Shown here piece after piece: positions 1 through 11,672 of a stretch of 64,000 nt of DNA. The position numbers were made by a program, and so were the translations under genes. Source of the DNA: Podospora bellae-mahoneyi (lineage: Eukaryota; Ascomycota; Sordariomycetes; Sordariales; Podosporaceae); the NCBI RefSeq assembly GCF_035222275.1, contig NC_085884.1, positions 2,728,001 through 2,792,000 on the forward strand, written 5' to 3'. Numbering within the stretch: position 1 is the first letter of the stretch; each line of letters starts with the position of its first letter. The notes beneath the pieces are model-generated. The model saw only the letters and a program-made list of their open reading frames with translations, was not told the DNA's origin and ran no database searches.

Positions 1-504
1 GCCCTGGTCTCGTTCTGGGTATGCAACGGACCACCAAACCCGTCAGGGTTGTTAACCAGACAGCCCTCTCCTGTGCTGGGGCCGGTCCAATTCACAGGGT
101 GGTCCCGTCCGTCTGTCCAGTCTGTCGTGAGGTCACCACTGTAGGAGAGAGTGGTGAAGGCGCGGTTCTCGGCGATTTCACCAGTAAAGACACCTCCTGC
201 AGGTAGAGCGAGGGACTGTCCGCTGGGGGGGCCCACGACGTTACAGCCTCGGTCCGCTTGCATCCACCACTGCTCCTTGGTGAGGTTATAGAGGGGGTTG
301 ACGACGAGGTTGGTGTTTTGATCGTCCACTGCTGGGTTGTTGCCGCCCTGAAATCTGGATGTCAGTCAAGTTGAGAGTCAGAAAGATACACGACAAATAT
401 CGATGGACGACTTACACGGCAATGCATACCCGGCGCAAAGAGCGCGTGGTGTGCTGTCGCCCCCGTGGCCAGGGCTGCGAGAAGCTTTGCGTGGCGCAAC
501 ATGG
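1..504 (-). CDS. Secreted AA14-like lytic polysaccharide monooxygenase (partial, 3' end outside window)
   Basis: Read on the minus strand, a signal peptide ending ATGATA is followed by HHALFAPGMHC. That is the pattern of a copper monooxygenase whose mature N-terminus is His. After a 68-bp intron (348-415, GTAAG...CAG) the protein continues GGNNPAVDDQNTNL, then NPLYNLTKEQWWMQ and AFTTLSYSG. These resemble fungal secreted proteins related to AA14 LPMOs, which cleave polysaccharides oxidatively outside the cell. The frame runs off the window at base 1. Oddity: the ATG at 502-504 is not in frame with the mature protein. An extra TC (the GAGAG at 479-483 on the plus strand) shifts the signal peptide by two bases, so this copy may be broken, may carry a sequence error, or may start elsewhere. 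The family call is by motif resemblance only. Confidence 0.55.
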
Positions 505-1067
505 TAGAGTGGTCAGATGGATAGTGAAATCAACTCAAAGAACGCATGGACATGGAGAGAAAGGGCTACGTGGACGATAGCTATAAGTACTGGCCAATGT
601 CTATACTCCCGGTAAATGTCACGATGGTGGAACTTGCCAGACAATAGTTCCATGTCAGCCTGTTCATGTGTATGAGATGAAAGCTACCCCTGACTGAGAT
701 TGGCCGCATCTTTTCTCTCCGTGTCAGCATGCTCGGTATGTGCCCCAAAGCTGTTCGTATAGTAATCTTAGTATCGGTTGATTACTCACGCTGTTTTTGA
801 ATGTCTCGTAGCCATCTGCTTCTCCGAGGTACCTACTGAGGGTTCTCATCTTGGCAGCTTGCACGCGGAGGTGAGCCTCATCTTAAATACGGATCCTACT
901 AAAATCTCACCACAGCTGTCAGCAACATCAATGCTTTTTTCACGAGGGTCATGGCATTCCTGGAAGATCTTGAAGTTGTACAGTACCATTGTGGCTGTTG
1001 ATATTGATGACGGCGGGCTGAGATCCAATCCAGCTTCGTGTGATGCCCTCAACAGATTGTATGTTTC
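505..1067. other. Intergenic, no feature seen
   Basis: This lies between the start of the LPMO-like gene and the stop of the PLP-enzyme gene, both on the minus strand. Short open frames here have no family resemblance. It should hold the LPMO-like promoter. Confidence 0.6.
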
Positions 1068-2977
1068 TCAAACAAGACTGGCAGCCTCCAACGCCCCATT
1101 GACCCTTCCCAACAACCAACCCTTTTCTTCAACCCCAACGCTGATCCGCACCAAACACTCCTCTACTCCAAACTCAGCTGCTCTATCCAACTCGTTGTAG
1201 TGCGCCAGTAGTGTATACGCACAACAAAGCGTAAAGTTTGTCCCCAGGCTTGGCCCCTTGGCAACATTCAGCCCGTTGTAAAACGCCACAGCCTCCTCTT
1301 TTTTCTTGAATGTAACGCTTAGCAAAAACCCATATCCCGCACCAGGCCGCTTGTAAGCATCATACCGCCTCGTGTCTCCCAATGACGGATAATAAACCTT
1401 CTTGACTACCGGACTTTCTTGCACTAACTCAACCACAGCCAAAGCATTTTCACTGGCAACCTGAATTCTCTCCTCAAAGCTTTGACAGTTTTCGGCCATC
1501 ACCAAAACATCTTCCCAATACCACACGTCCTTCTGACGCTGTTGTCGGTTGTGTAGACCTTCTCTGAGACTCGTATACAGCGTTGAATGGGGATTGAGGC
1601 CAAGCGAACCGCCCATGACATTACACTTTCCGCTGAACATCTTTGTCAAACTGGTGCAGACCACATCGCAATATCGCAAAATACGCAGGCAAGCGGCCGT
1701 TCCCACGGTGTCGTCCACGGCCAGAACAAAAGAAAACGATTTTCGCAAAAAGGCTAATCGTTCGAGGTGGGGCGATTGTAACAGAGGGTTGCCTGTGAAC
1801 TCGGTAAAGACAGCGTGGAACTGTTCGCCGTTATGTAGTCGACGCTCGAATCGCTCTGTATCGGCGTAGGAATACCCGTAGACCGTGACTTGACAGTTGT
1901 GTACTCGCTCCAGCACTTTGATCGTATCGACGTAGAGAAATCTATCACATGTTAGACGACCACAACATCCTGGGTAGGTAGAAGGATTGCAACGGAACTT
2001 GCCCAAAAACAGCCACGTTGAGCTTTTTGCTATCTCCGCTCCCCGATGAAGTCCCTGGATCCGTTCTGGTTGCTATCAGCTCCGAAATAGCAGCCATTCC
2101 TCCTGGATACAACAGCACATCATCTTTCCTAAGAACCATGTCTCCATCGGATAGCAGACCTGCAATCTGGTCTGAGATGTCCTGCTTGGCCTGGTCAACA
2201 GAGTCCTCACCGCAGGTATCTCCATCTGAATGGAACCCGTGCTGTTGTATCCCATTGGCTAACCCGTGTCCTTCTCGACACGGCGCCCTATTCAGAAAGG
2301 ATGCCCTGTCCAACCAAAATACCGCCCTCCGACTCGAGATGCCATATCCAGTGTGTTGCCAAAACCTCCGTGCTTTAGACACCTCAGCACCCTTGGGCTC
2401 CCCAACCACAACCGCCAACCACAAACAAGTCCCCGTCTCATCGTCATCTGAATCAACCGTTCCACCATCCCACCTGACTCCCCACACTCTACCACCCGCG
2501 AGAAGCTCCTCACCCATATACCTCCTGAACATCTCAGCCCACGTCCTGGACGCAAACATCATAAGCGCTCCATCATCCCCCACACCCAAGTGTCGCGCCA
2601 GTCTTCGCCCCAACTGATCAACCACCCTCGGGGTGAAGAAACGCGGGTAACCGGTTTTCATGGCTTGCAAGACCGAGGGGTCTTTCGTAACCCATCCGAG
2701 ACTGTCGTTCCAGGTTGGGAGGTGGACAGAGATGGCCTAATGAGAAGAACGAAAACACGTTCCTGCCGCGTCAGCTTCCAAGAAAGGGCTAGGGTCCCAA
2801 CGAAGAGATGATGTATAGTAGGTAACTCACGTGCGGGTCATTAGGAGGTAGCGGATCACCCAACTGCAGGTCTGCTGGGTCGACGGGGAGGGCAAAAGAC
2901 TGCATCCTGGATCTGTCATTGTCCTTTTTCAACGGCGTGGATTTCCCAGAACTGCATGTAGATGGGGGAGTGTTCAT
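1068..2977 (-). CDS. Cystathionine gamma-synthase-like PLP-dependent enzyme
   Basis: Three exons (2977-2831, 2736-2003, 1941-1068) give 584 residues. The start ATG at 2977 leads to LPPNDPHAISVHLPTW, the usual N-terminal signature of fungal cystathionine gamma-synthases. It is followed by AMKTGYPRFF and, in the C-terminal Cys/Met-metabolism PLP domain, AVDDTVGT and SLTKMFSGK. The Lys of SLTK (about residue 394) is the expected Schiff-base lysine. The family joins O-acyl-homoserine and cysteine to give cystathionine in transsulfuration to methionine. Intron 1 (2737-2830) is GT-AG. Intron 2 (1942-2002, 61 bp) is best read as GC-AG (GCAAGT...ATAG), because only that joins NVAVFG to FLYVDTIKVLER in frame. 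The HNC-rich middle departs somewhat from the family pattern, so a divergent paralogue is possible. Confidence 0.8.
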
Positions 2978-3891
2978 TTTGAAGTGGTCAACGACCGCCG
3001 CAGCATCAGTGCCATGGTTCCGTGTTCGGAGCTGAGAAAGAAGCGCAGTACCAAACGATTGGGGACTGACCGAATCGCCAGAGTGGGGTCTTCAGTCGAC
3101 GATACCAGGCGATGGATGCAGTTGTCCGCTTCCCGTGAGTTCCCGGGAAGGAACTGTGCTCCAAAGGGGGTGACATCATCTTGACCGGTGTCAGAGGCTA
3201 GCTGACCCGGGCAAATTTGCGCTGTTCATGGACCATTTGAGCACCTACCCGCCGCAAGTGGACAACCGACTCCGAAAAGCTGGGTTGGATTACATGAAGT
3301 TTATACGAGTTCTCTGTTGGGAAGGAGGACCAGAATATATTGGTGGGAAACCCCAAGGGAATTCGCATTGTTTGAGAGGCAGCGTGCTAATGTCACCCTT
3401 TGGCTTCAAAATGTCAAAGTTGCCCCAAAGAAGCTCGTGCCATGTCTCCCTATTGAGTGGTTCCCTCTTTGCCCTCCTAGGCTGTTTCCTTGTCGTTGAG
3501 CCGGGAGAACATTACACCGTTTGACGACAAGGCTGTAGATAACAATGTTAGTGACGACGCCACATCTGCAATATTGCGCCCGCGAGCTGCAGGTGTGTGG
3601 CCGGGAGAAGCTGATAGCATCCACAAAGTGCAGTCTTCAACACAAAGGCAACGCTTAATTTCTTCTCGTCCAGCCTTCCCCATGATTCTCTAGCTTGTGA
3701 CCCCGCGTTCAACCCCCCCTTCTTCTCTCTTGACCATCTCAAGGTGCCAGGCATGTTGTATCCTTCTGAAGTCTTAAAGCCGGGAACATACCTAAATGAT
3801 GATGCCATCACGCCCACTACCCACAGCAATATAAGCAGACCCCGAGAGGGGTCCATCCAGCCCCAAAGCACATAGATCACGATCAAACCCC
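2978..3891. other. Divergent promoter region
   Basis: This 0.9 kb separates the divergently transcribed PLP enzyme and DUF6594 gene. Only short unrelated frames occur. I see no defined regulatory motif. Confidence 0.5.
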
Positions 3892-4738
3892 ATGCCCCTC
3901 TCACCAGTCGACAGTTCCCTCACCCGTCTCGCAACACTGGAGAGAGCGGCACGCTCACAGCAGCAATCCCGGACGGCAGCCGAAATGCCCGACGAAATCA
4001 CCGCCCTCGAGGTTGTCTATAGATACAGCATCCTCTCCTCCCGCATCAGAGTTCTCCGTCACAAGATCATACACAAGGTTGAGTCAGCCCAATCTCTCAT
4101 CGACGTGGCCATGCCGGAGGAATTGAGGCGAGATCTAGATCGGTACAGTATATTCAACCTACCTTGCTTTGGCTTCCCGCTCTCCCTCCTGCCCAAGCCT
4201 GACAACTTCCTTATCCTTTTCAGCAACCGCACTGCGAGACTACGCCTTCTTTCGTCAGGAGGGTAAAGATCTCTTCCGGTCATTCCAGACCCAGTCTATC
4301 CTCGCCACCATGAAAGCCCTTGACAACCCTGCAGCCGCCACCCCCCAACCGGAACTCGCCGTGGATGATCCCCTGAGTATCATCACCAGAGAGCTGAGGC
4401 TGGCTTTGACGCAAAGCACTTCAGGGCTGTCAAAATACAAAAAGTCAAAGGATCAGAAAATGCTATGGCAGCGCTTCGTTATGGCTTTGGGTGGCGGACT
4501 GGCCCTCGTGGGCCCGATGCTCATCATGGTGCGCAATCCGAGTGAAGGCGTCGCCATCACGACATCGTGCTGTGTTTTGGGCATGGCAGTTATTTTGGCT
4601 TTGTTCATGAACGATTCCCATCCAAAAGATGTCGTCGCATGCACGGCGGCTTATGCGGCAGTGCTAGTTGTGTTTGTTGGTGCTGGTGGCGGTTCCCAGA
4701 CTGGGGAAGGTCAAAGTGACGGTGCTTCCACTTCATGA
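3892..4738 (+). CDS. DUF6594-family membrane protein
   Basis: Two exons (3892-4147, 4224-4738) give 256 residues. The donor GTATAT at 4148 and acceptor TTTTCAG at 4223 keep the frame and join DLDRY to TTALRDYAFFRQEG. A helical N-terminal half (heptad-like, with DKYR/RHKI segments) precedes a C-terminal block of three hydrophobic helices. These start at MLWQRFVMALGGGLALVGPM and end at TAAYAAVLVVFVGAG, with ALFMNDSHPKDVVACTAAY between helices two and three. That block is the hallmark of the fungal DUF6594 family, whose function is unknown. The protein is shorter than many members because the usual N-terminal module is missing, so an upstream exon cannot be excluded. It converges on the trehalose phosphatase gene with 260 bp between stops. 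Confidence 0.75.
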
Positions 4739-4998
4739 AGTTGTTTACAAGCCTGGAGTTACTAGACATTGCATGATAATGTTGAATTGACTAACTCTAT
4801 ATAGCCAACCGACCAAATCTTCTTGCTCATGACAAAATAAAGGATGCCTCCAGCCTGTATCATTCCATAACCTCTAAAACAGCACACTCAAGCAGTGCAT
4901 GGCGGTAATCGCTGATAATATCATAGTCTTCCCCCGCCTGTCAAAAACAAATAAAGGCATGCCTGTCTGTAACTTCGCTCTTTTCATCGCGTGTCCCT

Positions 4999-7900
4999 TC
5001 AAAGCTTCTCCGGGATGTGGTCCTCCACAGCCGCCAGCGCTGCCAGGTTGTTCTCCCCCATGCTCAAGACACCGTCTGTGGCGCCCGTCCCGCTGCCGCC
5101 AACACCCGCAAGAAGTGCAACACACTCAATAACGTCTTGCGGCTCCAGCACGTGCCACCTGGCCAGCGTAACCTTGGTGCTGGCTCCAACGGTCACGGAA
5201 AAGGTGTTCTCTGCCTCCACCTCGGCTGTGCCATCGTTGGGCGCAGACAGGCCGTTGAGGGCACGGAACATGTCCTCGTCGGTAAAGTCGTCTCCCATGC
5301 AGAGAACAAATTCGAGCTTGCGGGCCGATTCGTCGTCGGACTCGAGAGCCTTGAGCTCAGCATTGTACGTGTTGACAAGGCGCTTCGCGATCTCTCCCTT
5401 GTTGATAAATGTAGGGCGAACCTCAATGTTGGCCTTTCCGGGCATCACTTCCACATCCCATTTGCGAGCCACGGTGCCTTCGAGCTCCTTTTGGCATTCG
5501 CGTGACATGTGGAGGCCCTGTTCGGGATCGGCCAGGCGGTAATGCCACGTCAAAGCGCACCGTTTTCGTTCAATAAACGATCCTAGAAATGGTCAGTCAG
5601 CGTCGCAAGCCTCGGGTGACTGAAAAAAAAAGACTTACCCGGGACCTTGTCCGTGTATTTCTGGAACACGGCAATGACCTCCTCTTGCCAGCCCATGTCG
5701 AACTTCTCCACCAGATTCTCCCACTCGGTCGAGCCTGGGTTTCTCATGAAGCTGCCATGCTCGGCACTGAAGCCAAGACCCGAAATGTGACCCAGATGAT
5801 GAGACAGGAACTCCTGGTCGCGGCCAGAGATAATCCAGACGGCATTCTGGGGGTCGGCAGCAAGCGCCTTCAAGCTGGTGATGACGCGCTCCGAAGGAAC
5901 AGCAGCGCTGGGCTCCCGCACTATGGGGGTGAGCGTGCCGTCATAGTCGAACATGAACAGGCGCTTCTTGGCCGCCCGGTACCTTCTAAGCATCTCGGAG
6001 CGGTCCAGAAGAGGAGTCGAGATGATGTTCTTGCGGCTACCAAGAACATTGACCAAGCGCCTGAGGAAACCAACAATCCAGAACTGCACATTCTTGCTGG
6101 TGACGTGAGCCAGCAGACTATTCTGCATTGCCTCGCGCTTGTCTTTTGGCATGAGCAGAGCATTGTTGATGGCTTCGGCGACGCCCGACAAATCCCATGG
6201 GTTGATGTGAATCGCGTCCTTGAGAGAGCCGGCCGTGCCACTGAACTCGGAGAGAATCAAGGGACCGGCAGTGTCGCGCTGGCAAATAACATACTCCAAC
6301 GAAGTAGTATTCATGCCGTCTCTGACCGAGGTGATGAGGCCGATGTCGGCGGCGCGCAGGAGAGCAAAGTATTCTTCTTGGCTGATGTACTGAGCGTAGT
6401 GCTGCACAGGGGAGAATCCAAGCGAACCGTACATGCCGTTGATCTTCATAATAAGTTCGCTCACACGGCTGGCGATCTTGCTCTCGGAACCATCTCCCTC
6501 CTCCTCAATGCTGGTGGGAGAAGTGACCTGAATAAGGACGACCTTCTCGCGCCACTCGGGGTACATCTCGAGGAACCGCTCAAAGGCCATCAGCTTCTGG
6601 GCGACGCCGCGGACAGTATCCAGACGGTCACGGCCCACAATCACCTTCTTGCCCTCGTACAACTTCTTCAAGTTCCCATACTTAGTGTTGACCTCGTCTG
6701 TCCATGCAAGACTGGCCACCTTGGTCGCGTCAATGCCAATGGGGAACACACCGATCTCTACTCGACCTCCATAAGCGTCGATTCCTGCCGTGTCGGATGG
6801 GAAGCCCAGAATGCGCGTGCAGCAGCTGGCAAAGTGGCGGGAGTAGCTATAGCTTTGGAACCCCACCAGGTTGGCGCCGAGCACGCCCTCGAGCACCTCT
6901 TTTCTCCGTGGCAGACAGCGCAGAAACTCGCTGCTGGGGAAAGGCGAGTGCAAGTAAAACGAGATGTACATGTGAGGAGACCGTTGCCGCAGCATGCTAG
7001 GCAGCAACATCAGGTTGTAGTCATGCACAATGACAATGTCGCCGGGCTTGTAGACCTCAAGGATCCTGTTAGCAAACTTTTGGTTCATGCGGTAGTAGTC
7101 GGCCCATTGCACTCTCTCAGCACGGCCGTCGGTGGGCTCGTGTTGTCTGTAGTGGAAGAGGGTGTAGAGGTCATGCTCGGCATAGCGTCTCCATCTTGCC
7201 TGGTCCTTCAAGCGGATGCCCTCGTCCAGCCCGTCCGAGTCGTCGGCTAGCCAGACGGGGATCGTCTTTATTCTTTTGTTGTGGGAGAGCTGATTCTCGA
7301 GACGCAGCATGTCATCCCGTGGAATCCAGAGGCCGTCAACCGGCGGAGGGGTGGGCGGGGCAACGCCATCGATGGGCACAGGCTTAGAGAGATGGTTGAG
7401 GGCGCTGAGGTGGACCGTGGTGGTGGGCGGCGTGTCGGGAGGCGACGGGGTATCGGTCGGGGTCTCAATCTCGCCAGTCCAGGCCACAACGATGTGGTTC
7501 CATGGCGAGTCGTCCGACGAGAGGTAGGAAAAGGAGTCGAAAAGTGCCGACTGGCCTCGGCGGGGTGTCAACTCCTGCAGCACAATGATGACATCAGCCC
7601 CACCATTTCGAAACTTGGCAAACCGTTGCTACTCGATGGATGCAAGCCACTTGGCGCCGTTGAACATCAACGACACCACCGTTGGAGGAAGAAGAAGAAG
7701 AAGAAGAAGAAGAAGAAGAAGAAGAAGAAGAAGAGAGACACGAGACATACCCAGTCGGAGCCTTTCCTGTACTTTAGCGAATGGGGAATGTTAAAGGTTG
7801 CTGAGATGATGTTTCCACTGAGCGCGAGATCCGGGCTGATCTCCCGAAACTCGGACATGGACTCTCTGCGGCCGGCCATGGTAGCTTCGGTGAGCCTGTT

Positions 7901-8230
7901 CATCCACTTCTTGCCCTCTTGTGCACCAACAGTCACCTTGTTATGGAACGACTGCCCTTCGCGGTTTGTGCTGTCGGGAGCGGGAGAAGCGGCAATGGCG
8001 TGGTCGAGGACTCTGCGCGAGAAGTAGTCCCCTCTGGACGGTCCTTGGCCACCGCTCGAGTTGTTGCTGTTATCCGACTCGTACGTCTCTTGGGTGATAT
8101 CGGGCGTCACGGGCACGGCGGTGACTGACGATCGGAGATGAGGCGGGAGGAAGGAGTCGTTTCGTAAGGGCACTTGGGGACGATGAGGCAGGCCTTTCGA
8201 GCCTTGTTGGTCTTCTGGTTTCTGCGCCAT
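4999..8230 (-). CDS. tps2: Trehalose-6-phosphate phosphatase (Tps2 type, GT20 plus phosphatase domains)
   Basis: Three exons (8230-7751, 7574-5639, 5582-4999) give 999 residues. An N-terminal low-complexity region (about residues 1-130) leads to a GT20 trehalose-phosphate-synthase-like domain (about 160-650) with IVHDYNLMLLPSMLR and DGMNTTSLEYVICQ. A HAD-type trehalose phosphatase domain follows, with LFMFDYDGTLTP (catalytic Asp near residue 703), IISGRD and CMGDDFTDEDMF. The family dephosphorylates trehalose-6-phosphate in the cytosolic trehalose complex; in yeast Tps2 the GT20 part is not active. Intron 1 (7575-7750, 176 bp) carries a GAA/TTC microsatellite. Intron 2 (5583-5638) has a normal GTAAGT donor. 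STRE-like sites upstream fit stress induction. The start ATG at 8230 is the first in frame. Confidence 0.92.
7688..7732. repeat. (GAA)15 microsatellite in tps2 intron 1
   Basis: About 15 uninterrupted GAA units on the plus strand, hence UUC in the tps2 transcript. The run begins about 17 bases after the 5' splice site. It makes this intron unusually long for the window and is likely to vary in length among strains. Confidence 0.95.
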
Positions 8231-10494
8231 GGTTAGGCGTGTTAACGGATGTTTCGATGGTATATGGTGATTAGAGAGAGTGGGTAGAGGACGTGAGACT
8301 CAGAGACAGAGAGACAGAAAAGGATGTTGGTTTTTGCAGAGTAGTGAAAAGTATATGGGGGTGTAATAAAGTGTAAAGGGTAAAGTGTCCTGTTTTGTCT
8401 TTCTGCAGAGGAAGAGGCACAAGTTGGCAAACTCGCAGCTCTATGACGGGATGAAAGACGAGATGACTGGACTCGTGGAGCGCACAGTCAGGGGCAGGAA
8501 GCAAAGCTGAACAGGGCTCAGGCCTGTGGGTAGCGAAAGCCCGGTGGGGTCTCTCAATCTTTCGGCGTCCTTCCAGCCGCGAGTCTTTGTCTTCTCTCTC
8601 TCACTCTCTCTTTTCCTCCGGCAACTCCTGCAGCTATTCCCGATCTCGGTTGCTTTTGCTGCTGGCTGCCCGGACGCGCTGTTGTTGCTGCTGCTGCTGC
8701 TGCTATTGCTTCAATGGCCCGCAATCACCGCCCGGCATTTCGCGATGTTGCTCCGTGATTGGGCACCATCCGCTTATTGGAGGTGAGGGGCATTTTGACA
8801 GCCAGCGCCCAGCAAATGGCGGGGTACTCTGCACCAAGGCCCAAAGCTTTTTTTTTTTTTGGTTCTCTGTCTCGCTGTGTCCCTCTCTTTTCTTTCCCCT
8901 TCTCTTCTGCGCTCTATTGTTTTCCAAGGTTCTCTCCCTCTTCTTCATGACCCCATACGATTCATGGCTCCACTTTCCCCAGCAGCTGAAAGTGAGGCCG
9001 CATGTCATATAATAGAATGCCATGATGGGGACGGTGACAAGGAGGGGCTCGAAGGAAGAAAAGCATTGACCACTCACCGACTGGTCCTGACGTAATGGCT
9101 AGTGGCACCACTAACGGCAAAGATTAAAAAAGAGTGGTTTGCTTTTTCCTTGCCGGTTCTCGGGGCGGCGGTTGTTCTCCGAGCGCGGCACGTGTTTTCG
9201 CTGGAAACCCAAGTGCTCTCGTCGTCGTTGCTTTCCAAGATTGGATTGCTGGGGATGGAGATGGAGGGGGGAGGAGGCAGGTGACGAAAGAAGGACGCAA
9301 CGGGGGAGGGGAGGGAACGGTTGGAGGTGCGGACAAGCGCCTTTTTACTCGCTCTGGACCGACCAAGACTAAAAAGAGGGAAACGTGCTCTTGGGAGTTG
9401 CTTGGTGCCTTGGGTCGGGTGCTTGGGTGTGTGGATTCCACCACAGCTTCCAGGTTCCAGGGGGGGCTTCTAACGTTGTTTTCTTGAGGCGACACGCCGC
9501 CTGAGACTTTGGTTCAGCACAGTGTCATGTCACGATAAGCTTGATTGCAGGTGCAGCAGCCACAATCGCGATGCCGAGCGATATGTTCCAGGCCCGACCA
9601 GGACGACAACACCCCTGCCGGCCAGGGCCACGGGATGACGGGCCTCAAAGGGTTGGCTAGATCTTGTACCTATCTATTTTTCTTCCCGGCCACCTCTCTG
9701 CTGACAACGACGCGCGATATCCGCGACACAATATCAGCCTGAATAGCTGACCTTCTCTGTCTCTCTGTGTGTGTGTGGTGTGCCATCAACAAAAAAAACG
9801 CAACACATTTCTGACAAGCGCCGCAACACACTCTCTTGAGTGAGCCATTTTCAACGTCGCTTCGCTTTTCTCACAGAGAGTCGTTTCTCTCCCGGCCGGC
9901 CGCAGTTGTGCCGCCGAATTGGCCGCATTTCCCCGACGATGCTGTTCTTGATCTCCTGCCGTTATTCCATCACCGCCATCTCCTTCACATGGCGAGATCT
10001 GGTTCCGTGACTGGTTCTCTCCTCCCTCTCCCTCCCCATTCCCGCCCCTCCAACACACCATCACACAGCATACATCGAGAAAAAATACCACGTTTTCCCC
10101 CTCATCGGCACGACAGTTATCGAGATGCATACACCACCGATAAGCTCAATCTTTGGGCTGCGTTGGAGTGGATTGGTACCCGACGAGGCACTCTCCCCCC
10201 CCCCCCTCTCACCAGCCACTTACGTCTTATCCAACATGACGTGCGTCTGTTTCAGATGATTTGGCCGAAATTGGTGATGGTACTGCAACGCTGGGTCGGC
10301 TCTCCCTCGGGGCTCTCTTGCGCGGCATTTAGGGATTATCTTCCGGGTGAGCTGCTCGTTTTCTCCCTCTCCTCTGTCCATCGTAACACCGTCACACTGT
10401 GACTCAAAAAGTTAAACGCCTCTTTTCAAGTCCACTCATTCCCTTGCCCTACCTGCCTACCTATGTACAGCAACCATGGGACTCTTGGCAACCT
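8231..10494. other. Long upstream region of tps2, low-complexity, no gene recognised
   Basis: This 2.26 kb is rich in CT and T tracts, with GCT/GTT triplet runs near 8680-8706 and a T12-like run near 8850. Several frames stay open but lack a convincing ATG start, splice pattern or family resemblance. The part nearest 8230 should be the tps2 leader and promoter. Confidence 0.5.
8786..9616. promoter_or_regulatory. Cluster of STRE-like sites upstream of tps2
   Basis: AGGGG occurs at 8786-8790, 9043-9047, 9265-9269 and 9307-9311. CCCCT occurs at 8896-8900 and 9612-9616. These match the stress-response element bound by Msn2/4- or Seb1-type zinc fingers, which controls trehalose genes in other fungi. 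Five-base sites are common by chance, so this is suggestive only. Confidence 0.35.
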
Positions 10495-11315
10495 CTACTC
10501 CTTCTTCTTCTCTTTCTCCTTATCCTTCTTTGGGTTAGTCCCCTCCATCACCTCCCCAGTCTCCTCATCACATAGGTCGCTCTCGTCCGCCAGCCTGCTA
10601 AACTTTGGCAACCCATCCTTGATATCCACCACCCTCTGCGGATAAAACATGTGACACTGCGCCGCAAACGCCTCCCTCCCCTTCTTGGTGTTGATCCCCT
10701 CAATCAGCGTAGGGAACAACAAAATCATATTCCTCCCTTCGTCCATGATCGGCGTCCGGCAGTAGGCACACTGCACTTTGCACGGGAGATGGTGAGTAGT
10801 CGACTTGGCGGTAGGGTCGTACCACCCCAGATCGTGATGCCCATTGGTAAAGTTGATATCTTCCTTGTGGAAAATCGCTGCCCATTGAAAGGGTGCCTAT
10901 TTCCTCTCTCCCATTAGTCACTATATCCACGGCGACAAGTTGTTCTTTGGTGGGGACATACCCCGTGCATCCTCTGACAGGTAGTGCAATGGCAGTACTT
11001 GCTCGCCAGCGGCTTCTCCCTCGACAGCTCATACTGCACCGCACCGCAGTGGCACTTGCCCTTCCACTTGACGTCAAAGTTCTCGCCGTTGTCGTGGATC
11101 TTGTACGGGGCGCGGAACTTCCACTGGTCCTCCTCGCGGTCGGTCCGGGAGCTGGCCTGGTACTGGTGAGGCTCGTCGCCGCGGCTGCGCTTGTTGTTTT
11201 CGTTTTTGTGGTCGGCCATTTTGAAAAATCGAGGGGATGTCGAGAGAGGGCGTGTGAATGCAGGAGTGATGATCCGCTTCGAGACGGCTGAGAAGTGGTG
11301 AGGACGGAGTACCAT
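10495..11315 (-). CDS. GFA/CENP-V-fold zinc-binding protein, probable mitochondrial form
   Basis: Two exons (11315-10962, 10896-10495) give 251 residues. The GFA domain shows KCHCGAVQYE, KYCHCTTCQRMHG, APFQWAAIFHKEDI and VQCAYCRTPIMDEGRN, that is, the paired CxC, CxxC and CxxC zinc ligands of the glutathione-dependent formaldehyde-activating fold. Most fungal members have no proven substrate. The N-terminus MVLRPHHFSAVSKR to LSTSPRFFK is Arg/Ser-rich without acids, like a mitochondrial presequence. A second Met (MADHKNEN, about residue 33) just before the domain could give a cytosolic form. The tail is strongly charged (KKDKEKEKKKE). The intron 10897-10961 is a normal GTATGT...TAG. A second GFA gene lies at 30.2-30.9 kb. 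Confidence 0.85.
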
Positions 11316-11672
11316 CAAGGTTGTAGAGATTCCGTTGGTTTTGTTCAGGTGAAAGAAGTGGTAGTATCGTCAGTAGGGCTTTAAATTTTGCGGACGAAAA
11401 CACGGTTTTGGCCCCGTGAAAAGTAGAGGATCGCAACTACAAATACCACCGTGATGTTTACTCTCAGCGGCCTTTCAGCGTGTCATTGATTCACATTGAA
11501 CCCGTCACTGACGTCATGACATGCCCCGCCGTTTTCAGCCTCCCCTGGGAAAGATTTGCACACAGCGCAAGCTTATTTTCAATGTCCTTTCCTATCTATC
11601 ATACACACAAAAACACCACAACCCAAATAATCGGTCGTGATGCCATCAGCCCCCTAGCCCAAATGCTCAAAC
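11316..11672. other. Intergenic, nothing recognised
   Basis: This sits between the start of the GFA gene and the stop of the O-methyltransferase, both on the minus strand. No motif or short gene is evident. Confidence 0.5.

Noticed and set aside
5589-7250. A 553-codon open frame opposite the trehalose phosphatase exon
   Set aside because: It is the antisense shadow of a strongly conserved coding exon; its composition follows the codon bias of the other strand.
9836-10402. A 188-codon open frame on the plus strand upstream of the GFA gene
   Set aside because: It starts at TTG rather than ATG, is rich in Pro/His/Arg from CT-rich DNA, and has no motif, signal or splice pattern.
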